This document shows, in pieces, positions 9,908 through 21,824 of a stretch of 64,000 nt of DNA. The stretch is from Persicaria tinctoria (lineage: Eukaryota > Streptophyta > Magnoliopsida > Caryophyllales > Polygonaceae), in contig JBANSL010000017.1 of assembly GCA_037127255.1 (NCBI GenBank), forward strand, positions 65,145,857 to 65,209,856. Reading direction: 5' to 3'. The notes under the pieces were generated by a model that saw nothing but the letters and a program-made list of their open reading frames with translations, was not told where the DNA came from and made no database searches. Within the stretch, counting starts at the first letter, position 1. Each line of letters begins with the position of its first letter. The translations under genes were made by a program, and so were the position numbers.

Positions 9908-10925
9908 CCCTGACAGGTAGAACTTGGGTTTAGGGTTAGGGATTGCGCAGCGGCGGACACTGGGAACCGACATAGAAGAGGAGGGAGGATGTCAGCGGTG
10001 ATTGTTTCCGCCAACGATAGACGGAGGCAAGAATGAAGGAAGGCAGGAGCGAGGTAGGGTTAAGAAGCTCAGCGGATCTGAAATTTATGGTGGTGGGAGT
10101 CTTGTGGTGGCGGTGGCTCCGGCGATCCGGCCACGAAAGGCGGAGAAACAGAGTATGGGTCGTCGATTGAGCAGGACAAAGGTGGATCGGGGATGGGGGA
10201 GAACGGAGGATCGCCGGCACAAAGGAGGAGCCGCCGAGGACCACCAATGCCCATCGATTGTTCAAAGGGGTCACCCAAAAGTTGATTTTACCCAAAAATT
10301 ATTTTGGGTTGAGATTGATGGGGTTGAGACTTGTAGATCTCGATTGTTCTCCTAACTTTGTTAGTATTGATGTTGGTGACGGTGAAGGTGGTGATATGGT
10401 GGTGGAGAAGAGTGGTGGTGGTTGGTGTATTAGGTTTTGATATTCAAGAGAGAGCTACTCTCTCTCGACAGAGCCACGTTCTCATAATTTTCCCAAGAGA
10501 AAATTAAATAACATTGCGAAGAAGATGCGGTGGTTGATATGGTGGTGGTGGAAGGTGGCTATTGCCAGGGTTTCCCTTCTCTCTCTAGAGATATCTAGAG
10601 CGAGGGCAGAGCGAGTGGGAGTGGGAATCACCTCCACTATTGTTGTTGCTGGTAAAGTGATATTGTTGTTGTTGATGATAGAGTAACATCTGCCAAGTTG
10701 AAAGGAAATGGGGGTTTGCCCAGATAAGTTTAAAAAAATGGGGTTTGCCCAGTTAAGTTGAAAGAAAATGGGGGTTGCTATTTCACCCATAATTTTTAGG
10801 GTTCTTATTTCACCCATAATTTTTAAATAAGTCCTATACATGCTATTTTTTGTATATATAGTCTGACCCTCTTGAATTAATTTTAGATATAAATTGTAAA
10901 ATTCATGGGTATACTTTTTATACAA
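9908..10925. other. Intergenic, with a short tandem repeat
   Basis: No frame is convincing; overlapping frames of 60-147 codons on both strands look like chance in G-rich DNA. At 10700-10830 a unit of about 35 bp containing GGGGTTTGCCCAG(A/T)TAAGTT recurs two to three times, followed by two copies of ATTTCACCCATAATTTTTA. Confidence 0.5.
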
Positions 10926-11064
10926 AATCCCCCACCTACCAATTGTTTACTCGCAAACTTGTCCACCGGTCCCTTTTAACCCAATTTTTAATTAACAGAT
11001 TTGTTTCATTCCCAAACCACAACAACATACACATATCGCCATCCCTTTACGAACAAAAAAAGGA

Positions 11065-11320
11065 CTTACTTGCCACCCGGGGCATAGCTCACTAGTTGAA
11101 AGGTCACTCTACGATGGGTCTAGAAGCTTTGGGTGGGAGGTTCGATTTCCAGGAGGAGCATTATTTGTTTCTCTTGTGGAGTGGGTCTCCTGGAGCCAAA
11201 GGGTATAAGGGGGTGGTTGGACCATTGGTAAGGCACATCCCGCGGTTTACCTCCTCAAATCGATGAAGGACCGGAGACTTGGGGTCCAGAACTAGTATAA
11301 GTGTAAGTTTGGGATACCTG

Positions 11321-11350
<30 letters not shown>
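11065..11350 (+). mobile_element. tRNA-derived SINE
   Basis: A tRNA-like head carries a box A-like GGCATAGCTCACTAGTTG and a box B-like GGTTCGATTTCC about 50 bp apart, followed by a ~170-bp body and about 30 A residues. The flanks AAAAAAAGGA at 11055-11064 and 11345-11354 fit a TSD. R1 copy 1 (2793-2810) is the empty site. These RNA polymerase III promoter boxes in a short poly(A) element define a plant SINE. Confidence 0.85.
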
Positions 11351-11353
<3 letters not shown>

Positions 11354-11796
11354 AGTAATAAACATATCCCCTCGGACCCCAGAGTTGTTTATTTTATTTT
11401 TATTTAACGTGGAAGTCTACGTCATCTTATTCCTTTTTGCACAAAAAATCTTAGTCCTTTTTTTTTGGGGGCCTTTAGTGAAATATCCATAAAAATTGGT
11501 TAAATTAGAGGAGTATCCATATATTTGAAAATTTTGCAAAAGTGTCCATCCCCCTTGCCCCCCACACCTCAGTGCCCCCCAGGCCCCCTCTCGCGTGCCC
11601 AGATTTTTTTTAAAAAAAAAATTTACATGTCAGCAATTTCAGATATGCAACTATAACCCGTTGTTATGCAAATATAATATTATGTTATGCAAGCTTAAAC
11701 AACCTTATGGAAATAATATGCACACAGATTTGTATTTTAAAATTGCATTAATATATCTTATTTGCACATAAGCACATCACTCTACCATTGATTGAC

Positions 11797-12442
11797 CTAA
11801 GATGCTTTTAAAATTGCATTAACGTCAACTTCGATGTTGCTGACACCGACATTCCTGACACCGTTGACACTGACATTGTTGACATTGCTGGCACTACTGA
11901 CACTGTCACCACCAACATTGCGAACACCACTAACATTTTTCGTATCAGTGTTTACGCTGATGTCGGCTGACATGCTTTTTTCCGTGTTAGAAGCACTGAC
12001 GTTGACATTGTTGATACCGACATCAGAGATGCTGACAATTACGTTGCCGAAGTCAACATAGGAGATGCTGACGCTGAAATCTGAGATGTCGGCTGGCGCC
12101 GACATCAATGATGCCGAAGCTGCTGACGCCGACGTTAGGGATGTTTTTTTCGTGTCAACGCTTCTTTTTTTCGTGTTATCACTAACGCTGACATTGTCGA
12201 TGCCGACATTCGACATGCTGATGTTGCTGACGCTGACATCGGAGATGTCGGTTGACGCCGACATCGGAGATGTTGTTGACACCGACATTCCTGACACCGT
12301 TGACACTGACATCGTAGATGCCGACGCCGACGTCGAAGATGCTTTTTTCCGTGTCAACAACACTGACGTTGACATTGCTGATGCCGACATCGAAGATGCT
12401 GACATTGATGTTAACGTTGCTGATGTCAGCATTGAAGATGCT
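11797..12442. repeat. Degenerate GCTGACATTG-type minisatellite, left part
   Basis: Words such as GCTGACGTTGACATT, GACATCGGAGATG and CATTGAAGATGCTGAC recur at spacings that are multiples of three. This gives long Ser/Ala/Met-rich frames on one strand and Asp/Leu-rich frames on the other. The frames have no recognisable domain and are best read as the repeat. The array is interrupted at 12443 by a solo LTR and resumes at 15365. Confidence 0.75.
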
Positions 12443-15364
12443 TGTAAAGGCCCGGATTTTTAAATAATATAAATGGATTTAAGTAAAAAAAAATCGGATA
12501 TTTTAAGGGAGACTCGTCTTTAAATTACTAAATCGAAATTGAAACTCTTAAAGCGAATTCCGGCCCAATTTTTAACTTTGAAGGACAATTCTATCGTTTT
12601 GCCTCGGGATTTGGAATAAACTTTGGGATGTCGATATCTTCATAATTTTGAAGCGTTATTTTAATAGAGTCGGATTTTGGTTCGAGCGAACGGGTTCCGA
12701 GATGTAATTCTCGGTATTTAAACTTTGCCTTTGGGACCGCAATTTCCGTCTCATATCACCAATTCTTATCAAATCTCTACACTTGTTCCCATGTTGGACC
12801 AATTTCAACTTATTTTGTCCCCTTTAGGTAAATCTTATCCCCTCTTTTATGGGTTGCCCCGTTCTTGGAAAACCAACAACAATTCTTCTTTTCAAAAATC
12901 AGATTTGTTTGACCATTACAACACCCACAGAACCCAAGAATCCAAACACCCCTTATCCTTTCCTTTCTCCCTTGTTCTTCCCCCTGCTCCTGAGAAAGCC
13001 AGAGCCCTCACCTCCATCCTTGTCGTCTAAACACCCAGCAGCTTCCTCCTCCCCGTCGCCGTGCCCAGAAGCCACCGGCAGACCCTCCCCAGTCGTCCTC
13101 GTCGTCGCCGCGAAGTCCAAGGTCACCCTGTTTTCCGTTGGCCAAGCAAACCGAGCAACATCAGCTCCACTTCTCTTCCTTCTTCAACAAGTACCCCTGA
13201 GCACTCCCGAGCCTCTCTAATACCCTTCCGAGCCACCTCCGAGGACCGACGAAGCGGAGCTGTGCCGCCCAGAAACCCAGCGCCGATGCTCGTCCCTCCT
13301 CTTCCCTGTTTTGTCTTGATCCGAATCCGGTGAGTTTCTCCTCTTTCTTTCTCTCTAAATCGCCATAAAAACGCACTTTTTGACCCTCTATCTTCGGCCT
13401 AGGCTGAACCAGATTGAATTCCACCTCCGATGAAGCCGCACCATTCCTCCGGCGAGGCGAATCCGGCGATTTCGAGCATTCCACGCTAAGGATTTCGGTG
13501 AGCTTCTTCTTCTGCCCTTTCCTGTTCAATCCCTACTTCTGGATGTCGGATTTAGTTGTTGGAACCATGCTGTCGCCGGCGAGCTTCCACTGCGTCCCTT
13601 CCTTCTCTCCGTTTTCGATTTCAGATCTGGGAAGGGATGAACAGTGTCTGGTCCAGTTTATTTGTTTTGTTTTCCTTGGGTCCGGTTCAGAGAAATTTTA
13701 AATAAAAACCGGTTTTCATGGGTGTTGTTTTAATAAGAAATGGATTGGGTGGTTTGGATCCGAAATTACAAAGGGCTTTGGGCCTAATTCTGTGGGCCTA
13801 ATTTTGGATTGAGAAAACATTATATGAAAAGGTATTTTGGGTATGAATCATTTAAGGTATTTTCGGTTTACATATTACATTATTGGATTATAAATACATA
13901 CATTATAAAATCAATTGCTTGAAACATTAAAGTTAAGGTTTTGAAATAAAATGTCGGAATTATTTCTATAATATGATTTGGGAAGTTGCTTTAAAAATGA
14001 GTTGACTTAACTTGAGATTTAAGAGTTTGGAAAACTTTGGAAAATGAGTTCTGAAATATTATTTTTAATATTCATTGTTAAAGAAGGGATTTGACGGAAC
14101 TTGAACTATTTGATCTCGAGCTTGAAGTTATGTTAAAAGTGTTATTTCAAATGTCGGGATTTTTGTCTTGACTTGATGATGTTGGTTTGAGAAGGAAATT
14201 AGAAGAATGATTTGGTTGATGTTGATCATATCAGAAAGGTTTTGAAAAATGGTTTTATCATCGATTGGTTTTGAGTACGTTAAGAACTTGGGTTTCGTGT
14301 GTATGAATGTTGGTTCGGTAGTTTATGGCAATGGCTTGATGATAGGTGTGTATTTCTTTTGGACTTGCATTTGGGCCCTTGTTATTCTGCTGTTCTGCAT
14401 CTTCAGGTAAGTTCCCTAAGGGGCTTACTCAGGTTGGACATTCATGCATGTTGTTGCATTTTATGTTAGGTGTTGCATATACATAAAAGCATGCCATGTA
14501 GTATCCTGTTTAGGTTGCACTAATTGAATGAGCATCTGCTTCCTTTATGCGTTTGAAACAGAACGGTCGTTATCTGTGATAGTCCTAGAGTCTTTGCTAG
14601 GGTCATAGGGTAGCCCAGCCTCATCGGGTACCCTAAGTTAATCGAGTCATGAACTTCCTTATATTATGAGATGCCTGCGGGCTTTATTGTGGAGCGGGTT
14701 AGGCATGCGTGCCGCCGGATTATGATGGAATGCATTCACGAGCTGGCCAGTCTCCGCCCTATCGGAAGGGGGTGGAGGTAGGAGAGGGATATGCCATTTG
14801 GCATTGTCTTGGGCCCTTTACAGTATTTCTGCACATTATTATACCTAGGAGCATGCTAGTGTGTTTGACTTTCGTACTACATTAGAGCATCTTTATTAGG
14901 TATAGCACATACTATGTGGCCTCAGCGAGGACTGCCGGTCCCGCATGAGTGGCTCGATCTGACTTTTTTCTCCGTTCTTTTTTTAAGGCATTTTCTACAG
15001 ATTCTGAGTGCTCGATGTCTATATGACGGGGTTTCCTTTTGGCGAATCGAAGAACCTAGCTAATATTCTAACTTGTTAAAATGGTAATCACTTGCTTATG
15101 ATTTGGTTTGACCCGGCTTTGTCGTGGCATTTGTATCCTAGTTTTGCTTCCGCTTTACTTTCGGTTGAATTGGATTTTGCAACATAGTCTTAGGACAGGC
15201 AAAGGGAACCCAATGGCCCTTCGAGGTTTTTAGGGTTTGAAATCTCTCCTTCTACTAATCTTAAATGTGTTTGAAACCTCGACCCGGACCTGGATTGCAA
15301 GATCCGAACAAGGGGTTTTATCCCTTGAAACGTAACCCGAAAATCATAATTCTGGGCCGTTACA
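12443..15364. mobile_element. Solo LTR (2.9 kb)
   Basis: It begins TGTAAAGGCCCGGA and ends GGGCCGTTACA, so the termini are TG...CA with matching short inverted ends. A perfect 5-bp TSD ATGCT lies at 12438-12442 and 15365-15369, and the minisatellite reads through when it is removed. I see no internal repetition of the start sequence and no gag or pol domain, so this is a lone LTR left by recombination. The size and TGTAA start recall LTRs of plant Ty3/gypsy chromoviruses, which is inference only. Proline-rich frames at 12725-13700 are not supported as genes. Confidence 0.78.
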
Positions 15365-15585
15365 ATGCTGACACTGCTAACGTTGACATCGGATATGCTG
15401 ACAATAATGTTGATGTTGCTGAAGTCAACCTCGGATATGTTAACACTACTGATGCTGACATCGGAGATGTCGGCTGACACTGTCACCATTAACATTGCGA
15501 ACACCACTAACATTTTTCGTGTCAGCGCTTACGCTGATGCCGACATCAGAGATGCTGACGCTGCTGACATTAATACTGGTCAGTA
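15365..15585. repeat. GCTGACATTG-type minisatellite, right part
   Basis: Continuation of the array at 11797-12442 beyond the solo LTR, with the same words (GACATCGGAGATGTCGG, AACATTGCGAACACCACTAA). The block GCGAACACCACTAACATTTTTCG occurs in both halves. Confidence 0.75.
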
Positions 15586-15598
15586 TAAAAGAAAGAAC

Positions 15599-17655
15599 AG
15601 CTGTGCTACTATTATGTAGTACCTATGCAAACCTCAGATGCCGCTGACAAGTATTAGTTGAGCTCAATCTAAGGTGTTGGTTGAATAGCTTCTAATGTAA
15701 AATGAGTGAGATGTTGTGTTAGTAGCTTGTAATGATTATGCACAACCAAAATCTGATTTTGATGTCAGAATGAATTGAATTACTGTAAAAATTTGTTACA
15801 CTGCTGACGTTCGATATAATGAAGTAAAATTTGTGCCTTCGGCACAGATTTAGATTGAAATTTATGAAGTTACTACTCTTTGTATTGAAACTAAAAATAA
15901 ATTAGTAGTGATAAGTCTAAAGGAAAGAATAGTTGTGCTACTACTAATTAATACTTATGCAAAAATCTGGTGTTGTTGACAAGTGATACTTGAGCTCGGT
16001 CTAATGTGTTGGTTGAATGACTTCTAATGCTAAAATGCAGTGAGATATTGTGTTACTAGCTTGTAATGATTATGCACAACCAAAATCTGATTTTTGATTT
16101 TAGAATGAATTGAATTAATGTAAAAATCTGTTACAGTGCTGACATTTGATGTAATTAAGTAAAATTTGTGTCTTCGGCACAAATTTAGATTGAAATTTAT
16201 GAATTTACTACTCTTTGTATTGAAAGTAAAAAGAAATTAATAGTGATCAGTATAAAAGAAAGACCAGTTGTGCTACTATTATGTAGTACCTATGCAAACC
16301 TCGGATGCTGCTGACAACTATTAGTTGAGCTCAATCTAAGGTGTTGGTTGAATGGCTTCTAATGTAAAATGAGTGAGATGTTGTGTTAGTAGTTTGTAAT
16401 GATTATGCACAACCAAAATCTGATTTTGATGTCAGAATGAATTGAATTACTGTAAAAATCTGTTACACTGCTGACGTTTGATATAATGAAGTAAAATTTG
16501 TGCTTTCGGCACAAATTTAGATTGAAATTTATGAAGTTACTACTCTTTGTATTGAAACTAAAAATAAATTAATAGTGATAAGTCTAAAAGAAAGAATAGT
16601 TGTGCTACTACTAATTAATACTTATGCAAAAATCTGGTGCTGTTGACAAGTGATAGTTGAGTTCGGTCTAATGTGTTGGTTGAATGACTTCTAATGCTAA
16701 AATGTAGTGAGATATTGTGTTACTAGCTTGTAATGATTATGCACAACCAAAATCTGATTTTGATGTCAAAATGAATTGAATTACTGTAAAAATCTGTTAC
16801 ACTGCTGACGTTTGATATAATGAAGTAAAATTTGTGTCTTCGGCATAAATTTAAATTGAAATTTATAAAGTTACTACTCTTTGTATTGAAACTAAAAATA
16901 AATTAGTAGTGATAAGTCTAAAAGAAAGAATAGTTGTGATACTATTAATTAATACTTATGCAAAAAATTGGTGCTGTTGACAAGTGATAGTTGAGCTCGG
17001 TCTAATGTGTTGGTTGAATGGATTCTAATGCTAAAATGTAGTGAAATATTGTGTTACTAGCTTGTAATGATTATGCATAACCAAAATCTGATTTTTTATT
17101 TTAGAATGAATTGAATTAATGTAAAAATCTGTTACAGTGCTGACATTTGATGTAATTAAGTAAAATTTGTGCCTTCGGCACAAATTTAGATTGAAATTTA
17201 TGAATTTACTACTCTTTGTATTGAAACTAAAGAGAAATTAATAGTGATCAGTACAAAAGAAAGAATAGTTGTGCTACTATTATATAGTACCTATGCAAAC
17301 CTCGGGTGCTCCTGAAAAGTATTAGTTGAGCTCAATCTAAGGTGTTGGTTGAATGGCTTCTAATGCTAAAATGCAGTGAGATGTTGTGTTAGTAGCTTGT
17401 AATGATTATGCATAATCAAAATCTGATTTTGATTTTAGAATTAATTGAATTACTATAAAAATCTATTACAGTGCTGACGTTTGATATAATGAAGTAAAAT
17501 TTGTGCCTTCGGCACAAGTTTACATTGAAATTTATGAAGTTACTACTCTTTGTATTGAAACTAAAAATAAATTAGTAGTGATAAGTCTAAAAGAAAGAAT
17601 AGTTGTGCTACTACTAATTAATACTTATGCAAAAATCTGGTGTTGTTGACAAGTG
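15599..17655 (+). repeat. ~334-bp tandem array with two unit types
   Basis: The landmark AG(C/T)TGTG(C/A)TACTA begins at 15599, 15931, 16266, 16598, 16932, 17267 and 17601, giving periods of 332, 335, 332, 334, 335 and 334 bp. Type A continues TTAT(G/A)TAGTACC (15599, 16266, 17267). Type B continues with AATTAATACTTATG (15931, 16598, 16932, 17601). The order is A-B-A-B-B-A-B. Most units contain a hairpin GTGCCTTCGGCAC. No coding potential is seen. Confidence 0.92.
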
Positions 17656-17885
17656 ATATGCAAATATAACTTGATGATATGCAAATATAACTTGATGATA
17701 TGCAAATATAAAAATAATTCGGGGAAATAAAAATAAGTTAGGGAAATACAAATCGATGTTGTGAAAATATATGATTATAATATGCAAATATAAATTGATG
17801 GTGTGCAAATGTAAAAGTATGATATGCAATTATAAATTGATGATATGCAAATGTAATAGTATAATATGCAATTATAAATTACTAG
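17656..17885. repeat. ~21-bp tandem repeat of GATATGCAAATATAACTT
   Basis: Three near-perfect units at 17656-17715 pass into degenerate ATATGCAA(A/T)TATAA words up to 17885. Similar TATGCAAATATAA words occur at 11660-11690 and 18360-18470, on either side of the arrays. Confidence 0.75.
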
Positions 17886-17960
17886 AAAATTGCACTAATA
17901 TATCTTATTATTGAACAATTATTATAAAATTTTGTAAATTACTAGAATTATTATAAATTT

Positions 17961-18030
17961 TAGCGTATGCAGGATTCGAACCCACGTATTTGCACATAAG
18001 CACATCACTCTACCATTGAGCTAAAAGGCT
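17961..18030 (-). tRNA. Degenerate tRNA-like sequence
   Basis: The minus strand has a D-arm-like TTAGCTCAATGGTAGAG and a T-arm-like GGGTTCGAATCC. The acceptor arms AGCCTTT and ATACGCT mismatch at two positions and the anticodon arm does not fold well. Part of it recurs at 11765-11800. Likely a tRNA-derived repeat or pseudogene. Confidence 0.35.
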
Positions 18031-18565
18031 TTTAATTATACTATAACATAACATTCAAATAAACAAATCAGAGTTATATTCACGTCACAACCAAAAAAGG
18101 AGAAAAAAAGAAGAAGTAGGAACTCCTAATAAACCGTACACATTTGTATACACATTTGCACAAAAAGAGGTCATGTTAGCACACAATTAGAAATAAAAAA
18201 AACTTATACATCAACTTGAATTGCACAAAAAGAGACCATGTCAGCACACAATTAGGAAAAAAAAAGTAGAAACTCCTAATAAACCTTGCTATGTTCTCAG
18301 ATAACCAAAAAAAGAAAAAAGAAAAAAGAGAAAGTTAACTAAAAAAAAGTGAAAATAAGAAGTTTATGTTGTGCAAATATAAGTTACTGTTATGCAAATA
18401 TAACTTCATGATATGCACATATAACAATCTGTTATGCAAATATAGCAATCTGTTATGCAAATTGAAACTGCTGACACCGGATGTCATCAAGATTGTTATT
18501 CCCTCTTAATTTTAAGTAAATAATGTGAAAAAAAATAGTAAAAGATAAAGTTTTTGCCAATCAAC
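18031..18565. other. A-rich DNA inside the large MULE-like element
   Basis: No gene seen. Two imperfect copies of a ~110-bp segment containing CACATTTGCACAAAAAGAG(A/G)(T/C)CATGT(T/C)AGCACACAATTAG occur at 18140-18200 and 18220-18265. Confidence 0.4.
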
Positions 18566-18825
18566 GGCTAAATGTCAAAATTTAGGCTAAATGTCAACAT
18601 TGAAGCTAAAAGTCAACATTTAAGTTACATCAACTTGAATTGCACAAAAAAAAATATACATCAACTTGAATTGCACAAAAAAACATATATACATCAACTT
18701 GAATTGCACATAACATTTAGCATAAATGTCAAACATTTAGGCTAAATGTCAACATTTAGGCTAAATGTCAACATTAAATCTAAATGTCAACATTTAAGCT
18801 AAATGTCAACATTTAAGTTACAGTA
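18566..18825. repeat. Interleaved 18-bp and ~30-bp tandem repeats
   Basis: GCTAAATGTCAACATTTA-type units occur about eight times. Three copies of ACATCAACTTGAATTGCACA with A-rich spacers sit between two blocks of them. Confidence 0.8.
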
Positions 18826-19076
18826 GATACAACAACAGAAGATGAAATTCAGAAGCTACAGCAGCCCCTAAAAAAGACCCAAAATCAACAAAAGCAAGAT
18901 GCAAACGAAATTCAGACATTTGCAACAAAAATCACTCCTGAGTCCCAATAAAGCTTCAAAACAGCCCCTAATCCACCCCTTGAACTGTCATTTATTCTGC
19001 AAACTTGAATTGTGATTTAAAAAAATAGTTTTCAAAACACATGTTTTGTCAGCCATTTTTTGGGAATTATATACCT

Positions 19077-19262
19077 TCAAATGTTGATATCAAGCATTTT
19101 CCGGCTTCTCCTTTTGAGCAAGAAGAGGGGGCAGTTCAACTGACAAATAAAACCACCCTTCTCCTTAAAAGCATAAACATTCGAAACATGTTTATTAGGA
19201 ACGTAGCCAGAAAAAATCACATGTGCATAGAGGAACAACAACACAAAACTCAGCAAAACCAT
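19077..19262 (-). CDS. Small frame with signal-peptide-like start (doubtful)
   Basis: A 61-codon minus-strand frame starts with MVLLSFVLLFLYAHVIFSG, a plausible secretion signal or membrane anchor, followed by a basic tail containing KRRSRK. It lies in the large MULE-like element and might be a captured gene fragment. I do not recognise it, and there is no independent support such as conserved cysteines in a known pattern. Confidence 0.15.
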   Translation of the reverse strand: MVLLSFVLLFLYAHVIFSGYVPNKHVSNVYAFKEKGGFICQLNCPLFLLKRRSRKMLDINI

Positions 19263-19854
19263 GCCATTTTGGATGAATATAGGCTACCAGTAAGTTCATA
19301 TTTCTAAAAAAAAATATAGAAGCAAAAAACCACTGACATTTACAATCAAATCTTAATTCATCTAGAAGTGATGACAAAGCAAAGTAAATCCTAATTAATC
19401 AAACCATTTGTCACTGCATCAATTAAATGAAATCAAGATTTTAAATCATCTGCCACTGCATCAAATCAGATTTATTCAATTAAGTTAGGGACTTGTAGAT
19501 AATGTAACTTTTATTTCGCAAAACAAAGGATAAAAATCCTTATACATCTCAACTCATCTGCCACTACATCAATGAAATCAAGATTTTAAATCTCAACTCA
19601 CACATCCAGGAATTACATTCAAGCACATCTAAGTTTGCTGAATTTTCGCAAGCATATTCAAGCACATTTAATCATATATTGTTCACATGTCAGCACTCAC
19701 AATTATGATGGAAAAGAATCTGATATAGGTCAATGTCATCTTTTTGCAGCGTCAGCAGACTAACACAACAACCTTATAAAAAGGAAAAAAAATGGAAATG
19801 GAAAGGCTTCATTTTAAATATTCCCAAGTTACTAAAAACATCTATTTCAAAATA

Positions 19855-19930
19855 TGTCAGCATTGAAGATGTCATCATGGAAGATGTCAGCATTGAAGAT
19901 GTTAGCATTGAAGATGTTAGCATGCTTCAC
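19855..19930 (+). repeat. 15-bp tandem repeat AGCATTGAAGATGTC
   Basis: About five units of (G/A)GCATTGAAGATGT(C/T)A. The same word closes the minisatellite at 12421-12442, linking the two ends of the large element. Confidence 0.75.
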
Positions 19931-20532
19931 AACTACAACAACTACTGCTAGATGTTTGCAACAATGAATAAGAAAAAAGCAGCCATTCTAATGTATATGT
20001 GCAAAATAATGCCTAGCTAAAACCCAAAGGAAAGCACCTTAGAAGTGTATATTTGATAAGGAGAGTGATACATATTTTAATAAAAAAATTAATATTTTAT
20101 ATAGTTTTTACCTTCTTAAAAAAGCGTGCGTGAATAGTAAAGTCCATGTATTTTTGAACGGAGGTAGTAATATTTTTCTTATGCAAGTGGATAATAGCTT
20201 TTAATTTGCAATTTGTATGGAGGAGGAGAAAGTTTGGCACCCTTAAAATCTCTCTTCCCCAATTTCATTCAAAAGATATAGTAGCCAGAAAGGAGGAGTT
20301 GGAAGCATTTGCTAAATTGAATATATAACATGTTGCTACCGACAATTTCAACTCAAAATGGAAAATCCTTTCCATTCAAAAGTACTGAATACCTTGTAGA
20401 AAGGGAATACCTAAAAAATCAGTCCTTATTTCTTTTTTAATGACAGCACTCAAACTGCACCTCGCACTAGTCACATTCACAACCTTTTTCAAACACAGAG
20501 AGAGAAACTAGTATACCTCTAGACCTTGCGTT

Positions 20533-20772
20533 TTAATATATTCTGAAACAAACACTTATATGCTTTGAATCATTTCTCATTGGTCCATCATTGTCTTCAA
20601 ACATACACCGAACACAAGTGAAATCGAATTCGAAATCATATACAATGAAGAGAATTTTATCTCCTAGACATTTTATCGAACACCTAGAAGGCATGTATTT
20701 CCCCATCTGAATCTCAATTTCCAATTCACAAAGCTCAAAATTCAAACCAAGAATTAACCATAGAATTCTCAA
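20533..20772 (-). pseudogene. Possible remnant of a MULE transposase N-terminal region
   Basis: The 79-codon minus-strand frame contains ELEIEIQMGKYMPSRCSI, then YDFEFDFTC and a terminal VCFRIY. The order (Ile-Glu-Ile before a Gly, then a hydrophobic YDF block, then a short FRI segment) is reminiscent of the N-terminal region of plant MuDRA-like proteins. This is a weak match by eye; no catalytic domain follows. If correct it would support the MULE assignment of the surrounding 10 kb. Confidence 0.2.
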
Positions 20773-20849
20773 TTAGGATAAAAAGCATCAAAATCCAAAC
20801 CCAACACCAAACCTAAATAATCACACAAGCTCCACAGCTGCAATCATTC

Positions 20850-21440
20850 AAAGATTGATGAAAAATAAACCAAGGCTCCTGCTGCAGGAGGACCTGGGCT
20901 GCGAGTGGAGATGAAGAAAGGGTGGAAGGATGAACAACAAGACTTACTTTATCATATTGGAAGTATGCGAGTGGAGATGAAGAGAGGGCGGAGGTCGGAC
21001 AATGAAGACGATGAACAGCAAGGCTCCTGCTGCAGGGTGCGATCAGACGCGAGAGAGAGCAGAGCGTCTTTGTTGACTGGGAGATGCCGCCAGTCCCGCC
21101 ATTCCTGTCGTCTCTAGAGCAGAGCGTCGTTGTTGACGCGAGAGAGAGCAGAGCGTCGTTCAGAGCGAGGAGGAGGAAAGGGGAGATGCCGCCAGTCCCG
21201 CAGTTCCTGTCGTCTCTAATCGCCGATGGCGATTAGATCCCACACTGGTGGCTTCGGAGATGTCAGATTCCAGGCGCTTCTTCGATTTCAGATCGAGGTC
21301 GGACAGAGAAGGAGGTCGGAAAGAGGAGGTCGGAGAGAAGGTCGGAGAGAGGAGGTCGGAGATGAGGGATGTCGATGGAGGATGATGAACATCTACGCTA
21401 TTAGGGATTTGATTTGGAAGTTCAGTTTTAATTAGGCTAA
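20850..21440. other. G-rich subterminal region of the large element
   Basis: Repeated GAGAGAGCAGAGCGTCGTT and GGAGATGCCGCCAGTCCCGC words (21060-21210), and several GGTCGGAGAGAGGA units (21300-21365). Possibly captured gene 5' UTR sequence. No frame is supported. Confidence 0.4.
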
Positions 21441-21824
21441 CAGTAATGGACACTTTTCTAATTTTTTCAAAACCTAACACTTCTCAAATTAGAGCTTCGG
21501 CACAAATTTTCTCTTCCCCTTGAAACGAGAGGAAAGGCTCAGAGGAATATATTAGCAGAAAGCAGGGAATCTTTGGGGCCGGTAGCCATCCCTAGTGGCG
21601 GAGTCAGGATTTGGTTCAGGGGTGCTAAAAAAATTTTGTGAATTTTTTTTATTTGTGTATATTTATTAAGAAGATTTTTTAAAAAAATATTCAAATAAGT
21701 TAAATTTGTGATTTTTTAATGATTTTTTTGTGTTTAAATAGTTGAGAGTAACCAAAAAATCGAAGTGGAGTGTTGTGGATTGAATTTGGGCGATGGAAGA
21801 TATATTTCTTTTAAAATTTTCGAA

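Larger units (their letters stand above)
11467..21506. mobile_element. Large MULE-like insertion (~10 kb) rich in tandem repeats
   Basis: Its boundaries come from the empty site in R1 copy 1. The left end (GGCCTTTAGTGAAATATCC ... TTTTGCAAAAGTGTCCA) partly matches the complement of the right end (CTCTAATTTGAGAAGTG ... TTAGAAAAGTGTCCATTA). Poly-T flanks make the TSD ambiguous. Contents: a (GCTGACA)-type repeat, a solo LTR, a ~334-bp array, a tRNA-like sequence and gene-like fragments near the right end. No catalytic transposase domain was recognised. It may be a composite of several insertions. Confidence 0.45.
10926..21600 (+). repeat. Interspersed repeat R1, copy 2 (split by a SINE and a large MULE-like element)
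   Basis: R1 sequence runs from about 10926 to 11466 and resumes near 21507 with CCCTTGAAACGAGAGG through GGAATCTTTGGGGCCG. Uninterrupted R1 at 5277-5400 shows what the site looked like before insertion. The SINE at 11065 and the ~10-kb insertion at 11467 are both absent from copy 1. Confidence 0.6.

Noticed and set aside
11797..12463. Long Ser/Ala-rich (minus) and Asp/Leu-rich (plus) frames
   Set aside because: They arise from a minisatellite whose spacing is mostly a multiple of three, and both strands are open.
12725..13701. Pro/Ser-rich frames as plant genes
   Set aside because: Inside the 2.9-kb solo LTR; short, overlapping and without a domain.
15599..17655. Regularly spaced repeats resembling a CRISPR array
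   Set aside because: Units are ~334 bp and contiguous with no unique spacers or cas genes, and the context is plant DNA. It is a tandem array.
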